Origin: Ruminiclostridium sp.
GTDB lineage: Bacteria; Bacillota; Clostridia; Oscillospirales; Ruminococcaceae
Length of the DNA stretch: 64,000 nucleotides
Direction of reading: 5' to 3'
Assembly (NCBI GenBank): GCA_017624025.1
Contig: JAGANY010000005.1
Span: 1-64,000, forward strand
Shown here: in pieces, positions 1-8,211 of the stretch
Layout: the number at the start of each line of letters is the position of its first letter
How positions within the stretch are numbered: position 1 is the first letter of the stretch
Notes under the pieces: model-generated
Told to the model about the DNA's origin: nothing
Databases searched by the model: none
What the model saw: the letters and a program-made list of their open reading frames with translations, nothing else
Translations under genes and position numbers: made by a program

Positions 1-343
1 CTCTCATAGCTGTGTTGATAGCGTCACAAACGAGGTCTGTGTTGAGAGCTTCGAGAATGGTTTTGCCGGGGAGGATTTCAGCTGCCATAGCTGCGGAATG
101 AGTCATACCGGAACAGCCGATTGTTTCAACAAGAGCTTCCTGGATAATACCTTCCTTAACGTTGAGTGTAAGCTTGCAAGTACCCTGCTGAGGGGCACAC
201 CAGCCAATACCGTGTGTAAAACCGGAAATGTCCTTTACATCCTTAGCCTTTACCCACTTTGCTTCTTCCGGAATGGGTGCAGCACCGTGAGCAACGCCCT
301 GCTTTACGGGGCACATTGTTTCAACTTCGTGTGAATAAGTCAT
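1..343 (-). CDS. NifU/IscU-like iron-sulfur scaffold protein (partial, N-terminal 114 residues)
   Basis: This is the N-terminal part of a protein that runs off the left edge. It starts MTYSHEVETMCPVK and I recognise it as the clostridial 'iron-sulfur cluster assembly scaffold' protein usually encoded next to a GGGtGRT protein; the partner would lie outside the window. The visible part has cysteines at residues 11, 49, 56 and 77, the last in an IGCSGMTHSA segment that resembles the cysteine loop of NifU/IscU folds. The ATG at 341-343 is preceded by an AAAGGAGT ribosome site, and a good promoter lies further upstream. The family assignment is from memory of near-identical proteins. The role in Fe-S assembly is the usual annotation, not something shown here. 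Confidence 0.75.
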   Translation of the reverse strand, partial: MTYSHEVETMCPVKQGVAHGAAPIPEEAKWVKAKDVKDISGFTHGIGWCAPQQGTCKLTLNVKEGIIQEALVETIGCSGMTHSAAMAAEILPGKTILEALNTDLVCDAINTAMR

Positions 344-422
344 AGTAGTTACTAACTCCTTTCAGAATTTTGTATCGGGGCCTGTCCGTTATCGTTTCAT
401 AAGGCACCGAACACACATATAT

Positions 423-451
423 ATTATATATCAAAAGCGTAACTTTTGCAA
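423..451 (-). promoter_or_regulatory. Sigma-A promoter for the Fe-S scaffold gene
   Basis: On the minus strand there is TTGCAA (446-451), a 17-bp spacer and TATAAT (423-428), about 80 bases upstream of the start codon. This is a near-consensus housekeeping promoter. Confidence 0.8.
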
Positions 452-543
452 TAGGTTTTGTAAATTTTTTAACATTCTCCCAAAAACAGCTTTTTTATGT
501 CTGTATTTTAGTTATCCTCTGTGCTGAAATTCAGGAAAATTAC

Positions 544-572
544 TTGACAATCGGGCATTATTATAGTATTAT
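544..572 (+). promoter_or_regulatory. Sigma-A promoter for the NodB deacetylase / bactofilin pair
   Basis: TTGACA at 544-549, a 17-bp spacer, and TATTAT at 567-572. It lies 45 bases before the TTG start at 617 and is divergent from the promoter at 423-451. Confidence 0.8.
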
Positions 573-616
573 TTAATATATATGTAATTTTAGATTTATC
601 TTATGGGGGTAAAGAT

Positions 617-1747
617 TTGTATTTCGGCAGCGTTAAATTTTTCAAGCATCTCATAATCGGCGTTATAATCCTCGCTATTGCTGTCCCCACAGGAATAAGC
701 ATGGGCTTATCCGTAAGCAACAAGAAAAAAACAGATGAAATAAAAAGCTTACAGGCACAGGTAAGCGGTATCAGTACCGGCGATACGGCAATGCCCGATA
801 CGCCCGAGGCTCTTTTTGAGCTTTATAAGAACCTCGAAGACAAGGAAAGCTTCTTAAAGCTTTTAAGCGAATATGACAGCGAGCTTTACGATAAATTCGT
901 AAAAAGCCTTCCCGCTATGAACGGGGATAATACTATACCGGCAGAGGTAGTTCCCTCTCCCGTAAGCACAACTGCTTCAACCACTGCAGCAACTACCACA
1001 GTAACCACTACCGTACCTGAGGAAGTGCCTTTAATTGAATTTACAACAACGCCTCCTCCCGAGGTTTCGGAATATTCGGATATTTATCCCGAGCTTTACT
1101 GTGACACAACAAAAAATGTAGTATATGACGAGGATAAGGACTGTGTTTATCTGACATTCGACGACGGTCCCTCCCAATATACCGAGAATATACTCTACTA
1201 CCTTGACCAGTACAATATCAAGGCGACCTTCTTCGTTGTTCCAAGCGGAAGCGATGAATGCAACCGTCTTTTACGCCGTATCGTTGACGAGGGTCATACA
1301 ATCGGCGTTCACTCAAAGACCCACGTTTACAACGATATTTACGAAAGCGTCGAGGCTTATCTTAAGGATTTCAAGGAATGCTACGATATAATCTATGCGG
1401 CAACAGGCGTAAAATGTGAACTCTTCCGTTTCCCCGGCGGCAGTATAAATGACTTCAACGAGGAGACGAGGGACGAAATAATCGCCGAAATGACAAGACG
1501 CGGCTTCGTATATTTCGACTGGAACGTTGACAGCAACGACGCCGGCGGAGCTACCTGGACAGAAATGTACACAAACGTCCTCGAACAGACCGCAAACGTA
1601 AACCGTGCCGTAATCCTTATGCACGACCATAATAACGGGTACAATACAGTACTTGTTCTTGAAGATATAATAAAGGCTCTCTTAACCGACGAGCGTGGTT
1701 ACAAATTCGACAAGCTTACCAACACGGTAAGACCCGTCCAGTTTTAA
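617..1747 (+). CDS. Membrane-anchored polysaccharide (peptidoglycan) deacetylase, NodB family
   Basis: The 376-residue protein has one N-terminal membrane segment (about residues 11-31), a short charged stretch, a Thr/Ser/Pro-rich wall-spanning linker (about 110-150) and a C-terminal NodB domain. The carbohydrate esterase 4 motifs are all visible: LTFDDGPS (about 178-185, catalytic and metal Asp), HSKTH (about 231-235, metal His pair), FRFPGG, and LMHDHN near the end. The expected activity is metal-dependent de-N-acetylation of cell-wall glycans outside the membrane. Translation appears to begin at TTG 617, which follows a GGGGGT ribosome site; no ATG fits. A bactofilin gene starts 22 bases after its stop, so the two are probably co-transcribed. 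Bactofilins in other bacteria often act with cell-wall enzymes, which makes a joint role in wall shaping a reasonable inference. Confidence 0.88.
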   Translation: MYFGSVKFFKHLIIGVIILAIAVPTGISMGLSVSNKKKTDEIKSLQAQVSGISTGDTAMPDTPEALFELYKNLEDKESFLKLLSEYDSELYDKFVKSLPAMNGDNTIPAEVVPSPVSTTASTTAATTTVTTTVPEEVPLIEFTTTPPPEVSEYSDIYPELYCDTTKNVVYDEDKDCVYLTFDDGPSQYTENILYYLDQYNIKATFFVVPSGSDECNRLLRRIVDEGHTIGVHSKTHVYNDIYESVEAYLKDFKECYDIIYAATGVKCELFRFPGGSINDFNEETRDEIIAEMTRRGFVYFDWNVDSNDAGGATWTEMYTNVLEQTANVNRAVILMHDHNNGYNTVLVLEDIIKALLTDERGYKFDKLTNTVRPVQF

Positions 1748-1769
1748 CCGGGAAGGATAGGTAATAAAA

Positions 1770-2756
1770 ATGGGAACAAAAGAAAATTTCTTACAGGCTA
1801 TGCGTGAGCTTACCGGCGGCGGAAAGGAAGAAAAGAAATCCGACAATAAATCCACCGTTGACGGTATGCGTAATGCCATAGCTGCTGAAGATACATCGGA
1901 ATTTATGGCTGTTACAGAAAACGACGCTTCCTCCACACACGATGATTTCGAGGAAATCGAACGCCGTGCGGCTCTTGCAGCTGAAAACCTCAACCGTCAG
2001 CAGAACGCTTTCTCACAGGGCGGCTACACCGAGCCTGCTCCCGAAGCGGCAGAGCCTCAGGCTCCCCAGCAGCCTCAGCAGGAGCCTCCGCTTTTCACTG
2101 CTCCTCAGCAGTCCCAGCAGAGCTACACCCAGCCTCCCCAGTTCGGACAGCAGAACAGCTACAGCTCCCAGTTCGGACAGCAGTCCTTCGGCGGTCAGAC
2201 CCCTCCCCCTGCTCCTCCGAGACAGGGCATTTACTCACAGCCCGAGCCAAGCTCCTTCTCCACAGCTTCATACAACAATCAGGCTGATGACGGCGAGACG
2301 ACGATTATTTCGAGAAACACAGTTATTGACGGTAACGTACGTTCTTTCGCAAATATGAGCATTGACGGAAACATAAAGGGCAACGTTGAGACTACAAAGG
2401 ACATTGACCTTAACGGTAAGATAGTAGGAAACATTGCCTGCAACAACGCAAACCTCCGCACCTCTCAGATCCAGGGCAACATTCAGATGAAGGGCAACGC
2501 ATTTATTGAACGTGATACTCTTCTTTTAGGCGACCTTTCTTCTACATACGCTAATGTAAACGGTAAGGTAAAGGGTAATCTTTCCGTTACAGGCAAAGCT
2601 GAATTCAAGAGCGACGCTGTAATTTTCGGCGACATCAGTGCTTCTACGATTACAGTAAATGACGGTGCTATTATCCAGGGTTATGTAAGCACGACCTTCC
2701 TCAACAAGGAAGAGAGCAAGAACATCTTCCCCGAAACAGTAACTATTGGCGAATAA
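1770..2756 (+). CDS. Bactofilin family polymer-forming cytoskeletal protein
   Basis: The 328-residue protein has an acidic N-terminal region, a long low-complexity Gln/Pro/Ser linker (about residues 78-165) and a C-terminal bactofilin (DUF583) domain (about 170-322). That domain is made of short repeated beta-helix rungs such as GNVRSF, GNIKGNVE, GKIVGNIA and GKVKGNLSV. Bactofilins polymerise without nucleotide and recruit cell-wall enzymes to the membrane. The long Q/P linker is unusual because most bactofilins have short disordered tails. It is read from the promoter upstream of the deacetylase gene at 617. The family call is secure; the polymer partner is inferred from the neighbour. Confidence 0.88.
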   Translation: MGTKENFLQAMRELTGGGKEEKKSDNKSTVDGMRNAIAAEDTSEFMAVTENDASSTHDDFEEIERRAALAAENLNRQQNAFSQGGYTEPAPEAAEPQAPQQPQQEPPLFTAPQQSQQSYTQPPQFGQQNSYSSQFGQQSFGGQTPPPAPPRQGIYSQPEPSSFSTASYNNQADDGETTIISRNTVIDGNVRSFANMSIDGNIKGNVETTKDIDLNGKIVGNIACNNANLRTSQIQGNIQMKGNAFIERDTLLLGDLSSTYANVNGKVKGNLSVTGKAEFKSDAVIFGDISASTITVNDGAIIQGYVSTTFLNKEESKNIFPETVTIGE

Positions 2757-3028
2757 GCCTTATATATGTATATATCGCTTCGGCGTTATATAACAAAGAG
2801 CTGCTTTACAAGCTCGTTATCTTTAAATGTAACGGAAGTGTTCCGGTGTTTCTATGACCGAGGCCTGGTTTAAAAAGACATCAATCGGCGGTATCCAGGG
2901 CTTTCTTTCGGGCGGCAAACCCTTTCTCGATGAAGGTGTGGTTCTGCTGAGATTGCAAAGATGGATATCGGATTTTATGGACATTACCCCTTACGTTGTG
3001 ATTTACGACGGGTTACCAAGAGAAGCGA
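2757..3028 (+). other. Unassigned transcribed spacer after the bactofilin gene
   Basis: About 270 bases separate the bactofilin stop from the first strong terminator at 3029-3071. A reading frame opens at 2854 (MTEAWFKKTSIGG) but has no ribosome site and runs straight through the terminator and a repeat, so I do not call it a gene. The stretch could be a long 3' UTR, a gene remnant or a small RNA. I recognise no known RNA family in it. Confidence 0.35.
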
Positions 3029-3071
3029 CAGGCTCCCCTGCTACTCAGAGCGAGGGGAGCCTGATTTTTTT
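3029..3071 (+). terminator. Intrinsic terminator
   Basis: The stem CAGGCTCCCCT (3029-3039) pairs with AGGGGAGCCTG (3053-3063), followed by ATTTTTTT. This is an 11-bp GC-rich stem with a clear U-tract on the plus strand. Confidence 0.88.
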
Positions 3072-3097
3072 GAGACTTCTGAGATTTTTGAGAGAGT

Positions 3098-3276
3098 TGA
3101 GAGAGGGGCTCTGCCCCTTACCCCGCAAGCCTTTAAAAAGGCTTGACCTAAATTTTTTGTGCATAATCATACTATCTCTTCTCTCTGAATAAGCCGAGCG
3201 AAGCGAGCAAAGAAAATTTTCGGTCAACCCTTTTTTAAAAGGGTTGTCGGGGGCAAGGGGCAGAGCCCCAACAGCT
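3098..3276. repeat. Family A palindromic repeat, inverted pair (locus A1)
   Basis: The right half (about 3193-3273) reads gagcgaagcgagc, then an AACCC(T)n(A)nGGGTT hairpin, then GGGGGCAAGGGGCAGAGCCCC. The left half (about 3098-3152) is a diverged reverse copy lacking the gagcgaagc part (ggggctctgcccc, then aagccttt/aaaggctt). The same modules occur at 14850, 35834, 47675 and 59867. This copy sits at a convergent junction between the bactofilin and citrate synthase genes. Confidence 0.85.
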
Positions 3277-3310
3277 CGTGATAGTTTCGCACAAAACCTA
3301 AGCAGAGGCA

Positions 3311-3350
3311 GTTATAAAAAAGGACGGATAAAAATACCCGTCCGTTTTTT
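3311..3350 (-). terminator. Bidirectional terminator at the end of the citrate synthase gene
   Basis: GGACGG (3322-3327) pairs with CCGTCC (3338-3343). A T-run follows on the plus strand (3345-3350), and an A-run (3316-3321) supplies the U-tract for the minus strand. The stop codon of the citrate synthase gene is next to it. Confidence 0.8.
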
Positions 3351-3351
3351 A

Positions 3352-4719
3352 TTATCTGTCCTTTAAAGAAACATATTCCGTTCTCGGCTGTACATTAAGA
3401 TAAGCTGGGCGGATAATCTTCTTTCCGACTATAAGCTCTTCTATACGGTGTGCAGACCAGCCTGCAATTCTCGCTGTAGCGAAAAGAGGAGTATAAAGCT
3501 CCGCAGGAAGACCAAGCATTGTATAACAGAAACCGCTGTAAAAGTCGATGTTTGCACTTACGCCCTTGTAAATACGGCGTTTTTTCGCAATACATTCTGC
3601 CGCAAGGCGTTCAACAGTTGCGTAAAGTTTAAATTCCTTTTCCATTCCCTTTTCGATTGCAAGCTTTTCAACATAGCCCTTAAACGCTCTCGAACGAGGG
3701 TCGGAAACGGAGTAAACCGCGTGTCCCATACCATAGATAAGACCGCTCTTGTCGAAGCCTTCTTTATTTAAAAGGCTGTCGAGATAATTGCATAATTCCT
3801 CTTCATCTTCCCAGTTCTTTACCTTTGCCTTAAGGTCGTCGAACATTTCTACTACCTTAAGGTTAGCACCGCCGTGCTTCGGGCCCTTAAGGGAGCTTAA
3901 GGAAGCCGCAACGGCAGAATATGTGTCTGTACCCGAGGAGGTTACTACGTGCATTGTAAAGGTAGAGTTGTTACCGCCTCCGTGTTCAGCGTGGAGAACT
4001 AAAGCAAGGTCTAAAACTCTTGCCTCGAGCTCTGAATATCTGCTGTCCTCGCGAAGAAGATGAAGAATATTTTCCGCAACGGAAAGGTTTTTATGAGGCT
4101 GATGGATAATAAGCCCCTTATTATCGATATAGTATCTCTTAGCCTGATAAGAATAAACTGCAAGCATAGGGAAAAGAGCAATAAGCTCCAAGGACTGGCG
4201 GAGAACGTTGGGAATACTTAAATCGTTGGGGTTATCGTCGTAAGCGTAAAGAGTAAGAACGCTTCTCGCCATTGTGTTCATAATATCCTCGCTGGGCGAT
4301 TTCATAACTATATCACGGACAAAGGACGAGGGAAGCTGGCGGTAGTCGGAAATAAGGCTGTTGAACTCTTCGAGCTCGTTCTTATCGGGAAGCTTTCCGA
4401 AAAGCAAAAGATAAACTACTTCCTCAAAACCGAAACGCTTTTCGCTCATAAAACCGTCGATTATATCGTTTATATTTATACCTCTGTAATAAAGCTCGCC
4501 CTCACAGGGTACAAGCTCTCCGTTTTCTTCTTTTTTAGAAACGATTTCCGAAACATCGGTAAGTCCTGTAAGGACGCCTTTACCGTTAATGTCTCTTAAA
4601 CCGCAGAAAACATTATGTTCAGTGTACAGTTCGGGAACGATATTATTATTGGTCATAGAAAGCGACGCAAGACGTTCTAACTGTGGTGTAACTTGTGAAA
4701 AGGCGTAATGTGAAGCCAT
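3352..4719 (-). CDS. gltA: Citrate synthase
   Basis: The 455-residue protein condenses acetyl-CoA and oxaloacetate to citrate, the entry to the oxidative branch toward glutamate. The citrate synthase fold is complete. Catalytic residues appear at the expected motifs: H246 in LHAEHGGGNNS, H282 in GPKHGGAN and D392 in NIDFYSG, with H333 in GMGHAVY binding substrate. The length matches the longer clostridial form with an N-terminal extension of about 80 residues. The ATG at 4717-4719 follows an AGGAGG ribosome site and a consensus promoter, and the gene ends at a bidirectional terminator, so it is transcribed alone. A 2-methylcitrate synthase role cannot be excluded from sequence, but no propionate-pathway gene is nearby. 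Confidence 0.93.
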   Translation of the reverse strand: MASHYAFSQVTPQLERLASLSMTNNNIVPELYTEHNVFCGLRDINGKGVLTGLTDVSEIVSKKEENGELVPCEGELYYRGININDIIDGFMSEKRFGFEEVVYLLLFGKLPDKNELEEFNSLISDYRQLPSSFVRDIVMKSPSEDIMNTMARSVLTLYAYDDNPNDLSIPNVLRQSLELIALFPMLAVYSYQAKRYYIDNKGLIIHQPHKNLSVAENILHLLREDSRYSELEARVLDLALVLHAEHGGGNNSTFTMHVVTSSGTDTYSAVAASLSSLKGPKHGGANLKVVEMFDDLKAKVKNWEDEEELCNYLDSLLNKEGFDKSGLIYGMGHAVYSVSDPRSRAFKGYVEKLAIEKGMEKEFKLYATVERLAAECIAKKRRIYKGVSANIDFYSGFCYTMLGLPAELYTPLFATARIAGWSAHRIEELIVGKKIIRPAYLNVQPRTEYVSLKDR

Positions 4720-4751
4720 ATCGTACCTCCTGTAAGTGAAAATATAAATTA

Positions 4752-4780
4752 ATTATACCATAGTTTTTAAAAAATAGCAA
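4752..4780 (-). promoter_or_regulatory. Sigma-A promoter of the citrate synthase gene
   Basis: On the minus strand: TTGCTA (4775-4780), a 17-bp spacer and TATAAT (4752-4757), about 33 bases before the start codon. Confidence 0.85.
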
Positions 4781-4915
4781 GTTTTTAAATCAAATAATTC
4801 AGATTTTTTATTAAATTACATTGAAAAAGAAACAGCCTGACCGATTAAAACGGATAATGTTTTTGTTTGTGAATATAATTTCTGCAACATTTTACTAAAA
4901 ATTATCCAAAAAGGC

Positions 4916-4943
4916 AAAAACCTGCCCGATTACTTCGGACAGG
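4916..4943 (-). terminator. Terminator of the beta-helix lipoprotein gene
   Basis: On the minus strand CCTGTCCG pairs with CGGGCAGG (4936-4943 with 4921-4928), followed by TTTTTGCC. It lies about 55 bases past the stop at 4999. Confidence 0.8.
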
Positions 4944-4998
4944 CTTTCGTTGTGTGCAACACACGGTATATATTTGGAGAAGTATAGAAAAATGCTTG

Positions 4999-6804
4999 TT
5001 ATACTGACGGCATTTCGGGGATCATACCGTTTTTGGGTGGTTCGGGCATTCCTTCGGGTCTTTCCCCACCGTGAAATCCGGGGTTTATTCCCTCGGGCAT
5101 TCCCTCTGGAACCTCACCGCTGAACCTGTCATTTTTACCGCCACGACCGCCCTTTCCGAAACCGCCGAAGCTCGTTCCCTCTTCGGGAGTAAGCTGGGTT
5201 CCGCCTGTAACGGTGCCCTCGGAAATAATAATGTCATTGGAAATATCGGTATTTCCTCCGCTTATAAGCTTATAGGCTGTAACATCCCCGCCGTTGCAGA
5301 ATATAACGCTCTTTGCGTTTTTCGGGGTAACTGCTGAAATTATAATGTTGTTATCGCTGTCGGCAACGGTTATGCGGTCTCCGCTTTTTCCGTTGAAGGC
5401 GGACGAGAAAAGATAACTGCCCTCGGGGAAGCTCATCATATCCGCCATACCCATAGATAAGACCATTCCCCCCGAAATATTTATTTTTCCGCCGAATTCA
5501 CCGCAGTCGAGAGGTGCGTTTCCGCTTTTTTCGGGACCGAATACAACAACAACTCCGCCTGTAACGTTGATGCTTCCGTTGGAATCGAAGCCGTCTCCGC
5601 CTGCATTGACAACAATATTGCCTCCGCTTATATTTATGGTATGCTCGGCGGTAAGGTCATCTCCGCCCGTATTTATTCCGTCGTCAGAAGCGGTAATATT
5701 TATATTTCCGCCGTTTATATTGAGGTTCGATTTACTTTCGATACCCTCTTCGCTTTTAAGGATATTTATATCGGAATTATTAACCGTAAGAACTCCTTCG
5801 GAAGCTAAGCCCTTTCCTGTCTCGGAAGAAATTTCAAGGCTTCCGCCAGTAAGGGTCAGAGAGGCTGTGGCTTTTACGGCGTGGTCTGTTGCGTTTACAG
5901 TAAGACCACAGTTTTCGACGGTTATATCTCCGCCTTTGATACCCTTACTGCTTAGCTCCTCGTCCGAAGCAACATCGCCCTTTGTTGTGATGCTTACCAC
6001 TCCGCCTGTAATAGAAAGCGAGGAATCCGCCTGTATGCCGTCGCCCTCTGTTTCAAGGGTAAGACTACAGTCCTTTACAGAGATAGTTCCCGCTTCCGCA
6101 TTATCGGTTTTAATGCTGTCGCCTCCGCTTATAACCTTTATATCTGAATTTTCGGCAGTAAGGCTGTCCTTTCCTTTAATTCCGTTGTTTTCTGCCTCAA
6201 CGTTAATATTCGCTTCCTTTATTATAAGCTCATCGTTGCCTGTAATTCCGTTTTTGAAGTTGCCCTTTACGTTAAGGACGCCTTTTCCTGTAAGGATAAC
6301 AGTGTTTTTCGAATAAACAGCCGAATCGGGCTCTTTATCCGCTTTGCTTTCGAAATCCTCCGAATAGCTGTAGCTTTCGCTGTCGGTGAGGAAATTTTCC
6401 GTTCCCTCGGCAGACTCGATAATAAGCTTTTTTCCCGAAGAGAAAACTGCACAGCCCGACTTGTTGGTTATTGACGCATTATTAAGCACAAGCTTTACCG
6501 TCTCGTCTCCGTCAACGTATATCATTCCGTCGTCAATCGTTCCCGTAACGGTATAAACGCCTCCGCCCGAAATCTTAACACAGTTTCCGTCAATCCATGC
6601 TCCCTGTCCGCTTATTGTAATAGTATCGCCGAAATCTATAAGGCATTCGTTTTTAAATGAATCGGTTTCTTCGAGTATGTTGTAATTGCTGAGATTGTTT
6701 ACTTCCGAGTTTTCCGTAGGAACGGCATTTACGCCTGTCTCCTGTGACATATTGCATCCGCCGATAAAAAAGAGAGCGGATAAAGCCGAAAAAAATCTTT
6801 TCAT
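4999..6804 (-). CDS. Secreted carbohydrate-binding beta-helix lipoprotein (Cthe_2159-like, DUF4353)
   Basis: The 601-residue protein has a lipoprotein signal (SALFFIGGC, lipid Cys at residue 17) and a long array of beta-helix rungs. These rungs are variants of 'LTxxxSDIKV, GGxxxIxxxDDGI, VNGGxxxITAS' that run through most of the protein. The architecture matches the clostridial Cthe_2159 / DUF4353 family, whose founding member binds cellulose and pectin-type acidic polysaccharides in a calcium-rich beta-helix. The C-terminal 60 residues are Gly/Pro/Met-rich (repeats of PEGMPE) and look disordered. It has its own promoter and terminator. Surface attachment to plant or host glycan is an inference from the family. 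The repeat architecture and lipobox are directly visible. Confidence 0.8.
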   Translation of the reverse strand: MKRFFSALSALFFIGGCNMSQETGVNAVPTENSEVNNLSNYNILEETDSFKNECLIDFGDTITISGQGAWIDGNCVKISGGGVYTVTGTIDDGMIYVDGDETVKLVLNNASITNKSGCAVFSSGKKLIIESAEGTENFLTDSESYSYSEDFESKADKEPDSAVYSKNTVILTGKGVLNVKGNFKNGITGNDELIIKEANINVEAENNGIKGKDSLTAENSDIKVISGGDSIKTDNAEAGTISVKDCSLTLETEGDGIQADSSLSITGGVVSITTKGDVASDEELSSKGIKGGDITVENCGLTVNATDHAVKATASLTLTGGSLEISSETGKGLASEGVLTVNNSDINILKSEEGIESKSNLNINGGNINITASDDGINTGGDDLTAEHTINISGGNIVVNAGGDGFDSNGSINVTGGVVVVFGPEKSGNAPLDCGEFGGKINISGGMVLSMGMADMMSFPEGSYLFSSAFNGKSGDRITVADSDNNIIISAVTPKNAKSVIFCNGGDVTAYKLISGGNTDISNDIIISEGTVTGGTQLTPEEGTSFGGFGKGGRGGKNDRFSGEVPEGMPEGINPGFHGGERPEGMPEPPKNGMIPEMPSV

Positions 6805-6840
6805 ATTTTACCTTTCGAATTGCAAATGGATTTTCTATAG

Positions 6841-6869
6841 ATAATATTAATGTTTTATTGTGAAAACAA
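6841..6869 (-). promoter_or_regulatory. Promoter of the beta-helix lipoprotein gene
   Basis: On the minus strand: TTGTTT (6864-6869), a 17-bp spacer and TATTAT (6841-6846), about 37 bases before the start codon. Confidence 0.7.
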
Positions 6870-6962
6870 CGTGACGGTTTTAAAATTTATAAATGACTTT
6901 TAGAAAAAATAAAACAAGGCAAAGCCCTGCTCAGCTTGTCGATAAACCCTATAATGTGATTT

Positions 6963-7130
6963 ATAAAGTGAAAAGTGAATAATGAATAGTGAATAGTTGA
7001 GGAGCGCCCTGTGGGCGTGAATTTTAAAAAACCTTTTATGAAGCGCGTTTGTGCAGAGTTTTATTTAAATCCATCGCCATAGGCGATTCCATCACTCATC
7101 ACTTTTCACTCTTACTTTTTCACTAAAAAT
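6963..7130. repeat. Family C heptad-rich inverted repeat (copy C1)
   Basis: The left arm is AGTGAAAAGTGAATAATGAATAGTG, followed by a short hairpin around GCGCCCTGTGGGCG. The right arm ends in the reversed form (CATCACTCATCACTTTTCACTC), with a CCATCGCCATAGGCGAT hairpin before it. The element, about 170 bp, fills most of the 386-bp gap between the genes at 4999-6804 and 7191-8201. Related copies are at 9285 and 45783. Confidence 0.75.
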
Positions 7131-7151
7131 GACTTTTTCGACAGCCAGTAA

Positions 7152-7183
7152 CGGGCTTCAGAAATAACTCTGAAGCCCGTTCA
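7152..7183 (-). terminator. Strong stem-loop after the first CPBP gene, possible terminator
   Basis: AACGGGCTTCAGA pairs with the reverse complement TCTGAAGCCCGTT around a short loop, giving a 13-bp stem just past the stop at 7191. There is no good U-tract on either strand, so it may be an RNA 3' end or processing structure, not a classical terminator. Confidence 0.5.
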
Positions 7184-7190
7184 TTATATG

Positions 7191-8201
7191 CTATTTTATA
7201 AAGAATACCGCAAGCATAACTATAAGCCCAACAATAACAAGGGGTGTTGAGAAAAATGTTTTCATAGCTTCCTTTTCGGGGACAAATATGTTGTGGTTGT
7301 TGAATTTAAGCCTGCCCGAAAGGATAAGAAGGAACGAAGCCCCGATTCCCAGAAACATCATCACCCCTACCGCTGACGCACATATATCGGAAATAACGGC
7401 ACAGGCATTCTTTACCTCTTCGCCCATTCCCTCTACCGCTCCCGTAAGGTCGCTGGATATTGTTACAATAAGGTTGTTGAAGGAGTGAAGGATTATGGTT
7501 GGCTTTATGGAGTTGTACTTTACGGCTATCATAGAGTAGAACATTCCCGCAAGGGTCGCAAAGGCGAACTGGTCGAAATTTCCGTGATAAAGCCCGAAAA
7601 GAAGACCCGTAACGACAACCGCCGTTGTATCTCCGAAGGCTCTCAGAGGCTTTAAAAGAAGGTCTCTGAACATATACTCCTCGGCTATTGGAGCTATAAC
7701 GGCAACACAGAAGGTAAAGAATAAGAACTGCCCCATACTCAAAGGCTCAAGTCCCGCAAAGGCTTCTTCTATTTCTCCCGTACCGAAGAAATGGTCGATT
7801 ATGTCGTTTATTGTTTCGGTAACAATAGTACCTATTGCTCCTGCCGTAAGGCTTGCGAGGAAGAGCATAAACGCTTCCCCGAAAAAGGGCTTATAGGTCT
7901 TATCGGGAATAAAAAGCTGTCTGTTCTGCTTAAAAATAAGACTCAGAAAGATTATCGGAAAAACATAAGCCACAAGCTCATTAAGTGCGAGAGTTGTATA
8001 ATAGCCGATGTCTGTGTTTTCCTCGAGAAGATTTATACCTATGATTTTTGATACTATCTCCGCAAGAAGAATAAATATGAATGATGAAATATAGGGGTTT
8101 ACCGTAAGAGCAACCATCGACGCACCGTATTTTTTTGAAAGCGTGCGGAAGCGTTGTCTCTGTTCGGCGTGGATATTTACATCAAGGCTGTTTTCGTACA
8201 T
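7191..8201 (-). CDS. CPBP family intramembrane metalloprotease (second of a tandem pair)
   Basis: The 336-residue protein has about eight membrane segments and the CPBP (Abi, type II CAAX protease-like) motifs: EExxxR as E174, E175 and R179 in IAEEYMFRD, a second-motif histidine at H206 in LYHGNFDQF, and H239 in LHSFNN. These residues form the membrane-embedded metal site in relatives such as Rce1. The substrate is unknown; bacterial members act in surface-protein processing or in self-immunity to peptides. The ATG at 8199-8201 follows AAAGGAAAT and lies 10 bases after the stop of the paralogous gene upstream, so the two form an operon. I see no bacteriocin precursor nearby. Confidence 0.87.
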   Translation of the reverse strand: MYENSLDVNIHAEQRQRFRTLSKKYGASMVALTVNPYISSFIFILLAEIVSKIIGINLLEENTDIGYYTTLALNELVAYVFPIIFLSLIFKQNRQLFIPDKTYKPFFGEAFMLFLASLTAGAIGTIVTETINDIIDHFFGTGEIEEAFAGLEPLSMGQFLFFTFCVAVIAPIAEEYMFRDLLLKPLRAFGDTTAVVVTGLLFGLYHGNFDQFAFATLAGMFYSMIAVKYNSIKPTIILHSFNNLIVTISSDLTGAVEGMGEEVKNACAVISDICASAVGVMMFLGIGASFLLILSGRLKFNNHNIFVPEKEAMKTFFSTPLVIVGLIVMLAVFFIK

Positions 8202-8211
8202 AGATTTCCTT

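Noticed and set aside
2854..3192. 112-residue open frame starting MTEAWFKKTS
   Set aside because: No ribosome site, and the frame reads through a strong terminator and a family A repeat.
5567..6316. 249-residue plus-strand open frame opposite the beta-helix lipoprotein
   Set aside because: Shadow of the repetitive beta-helix codons; Ser/Pro/Phe-rich and without a start signal.
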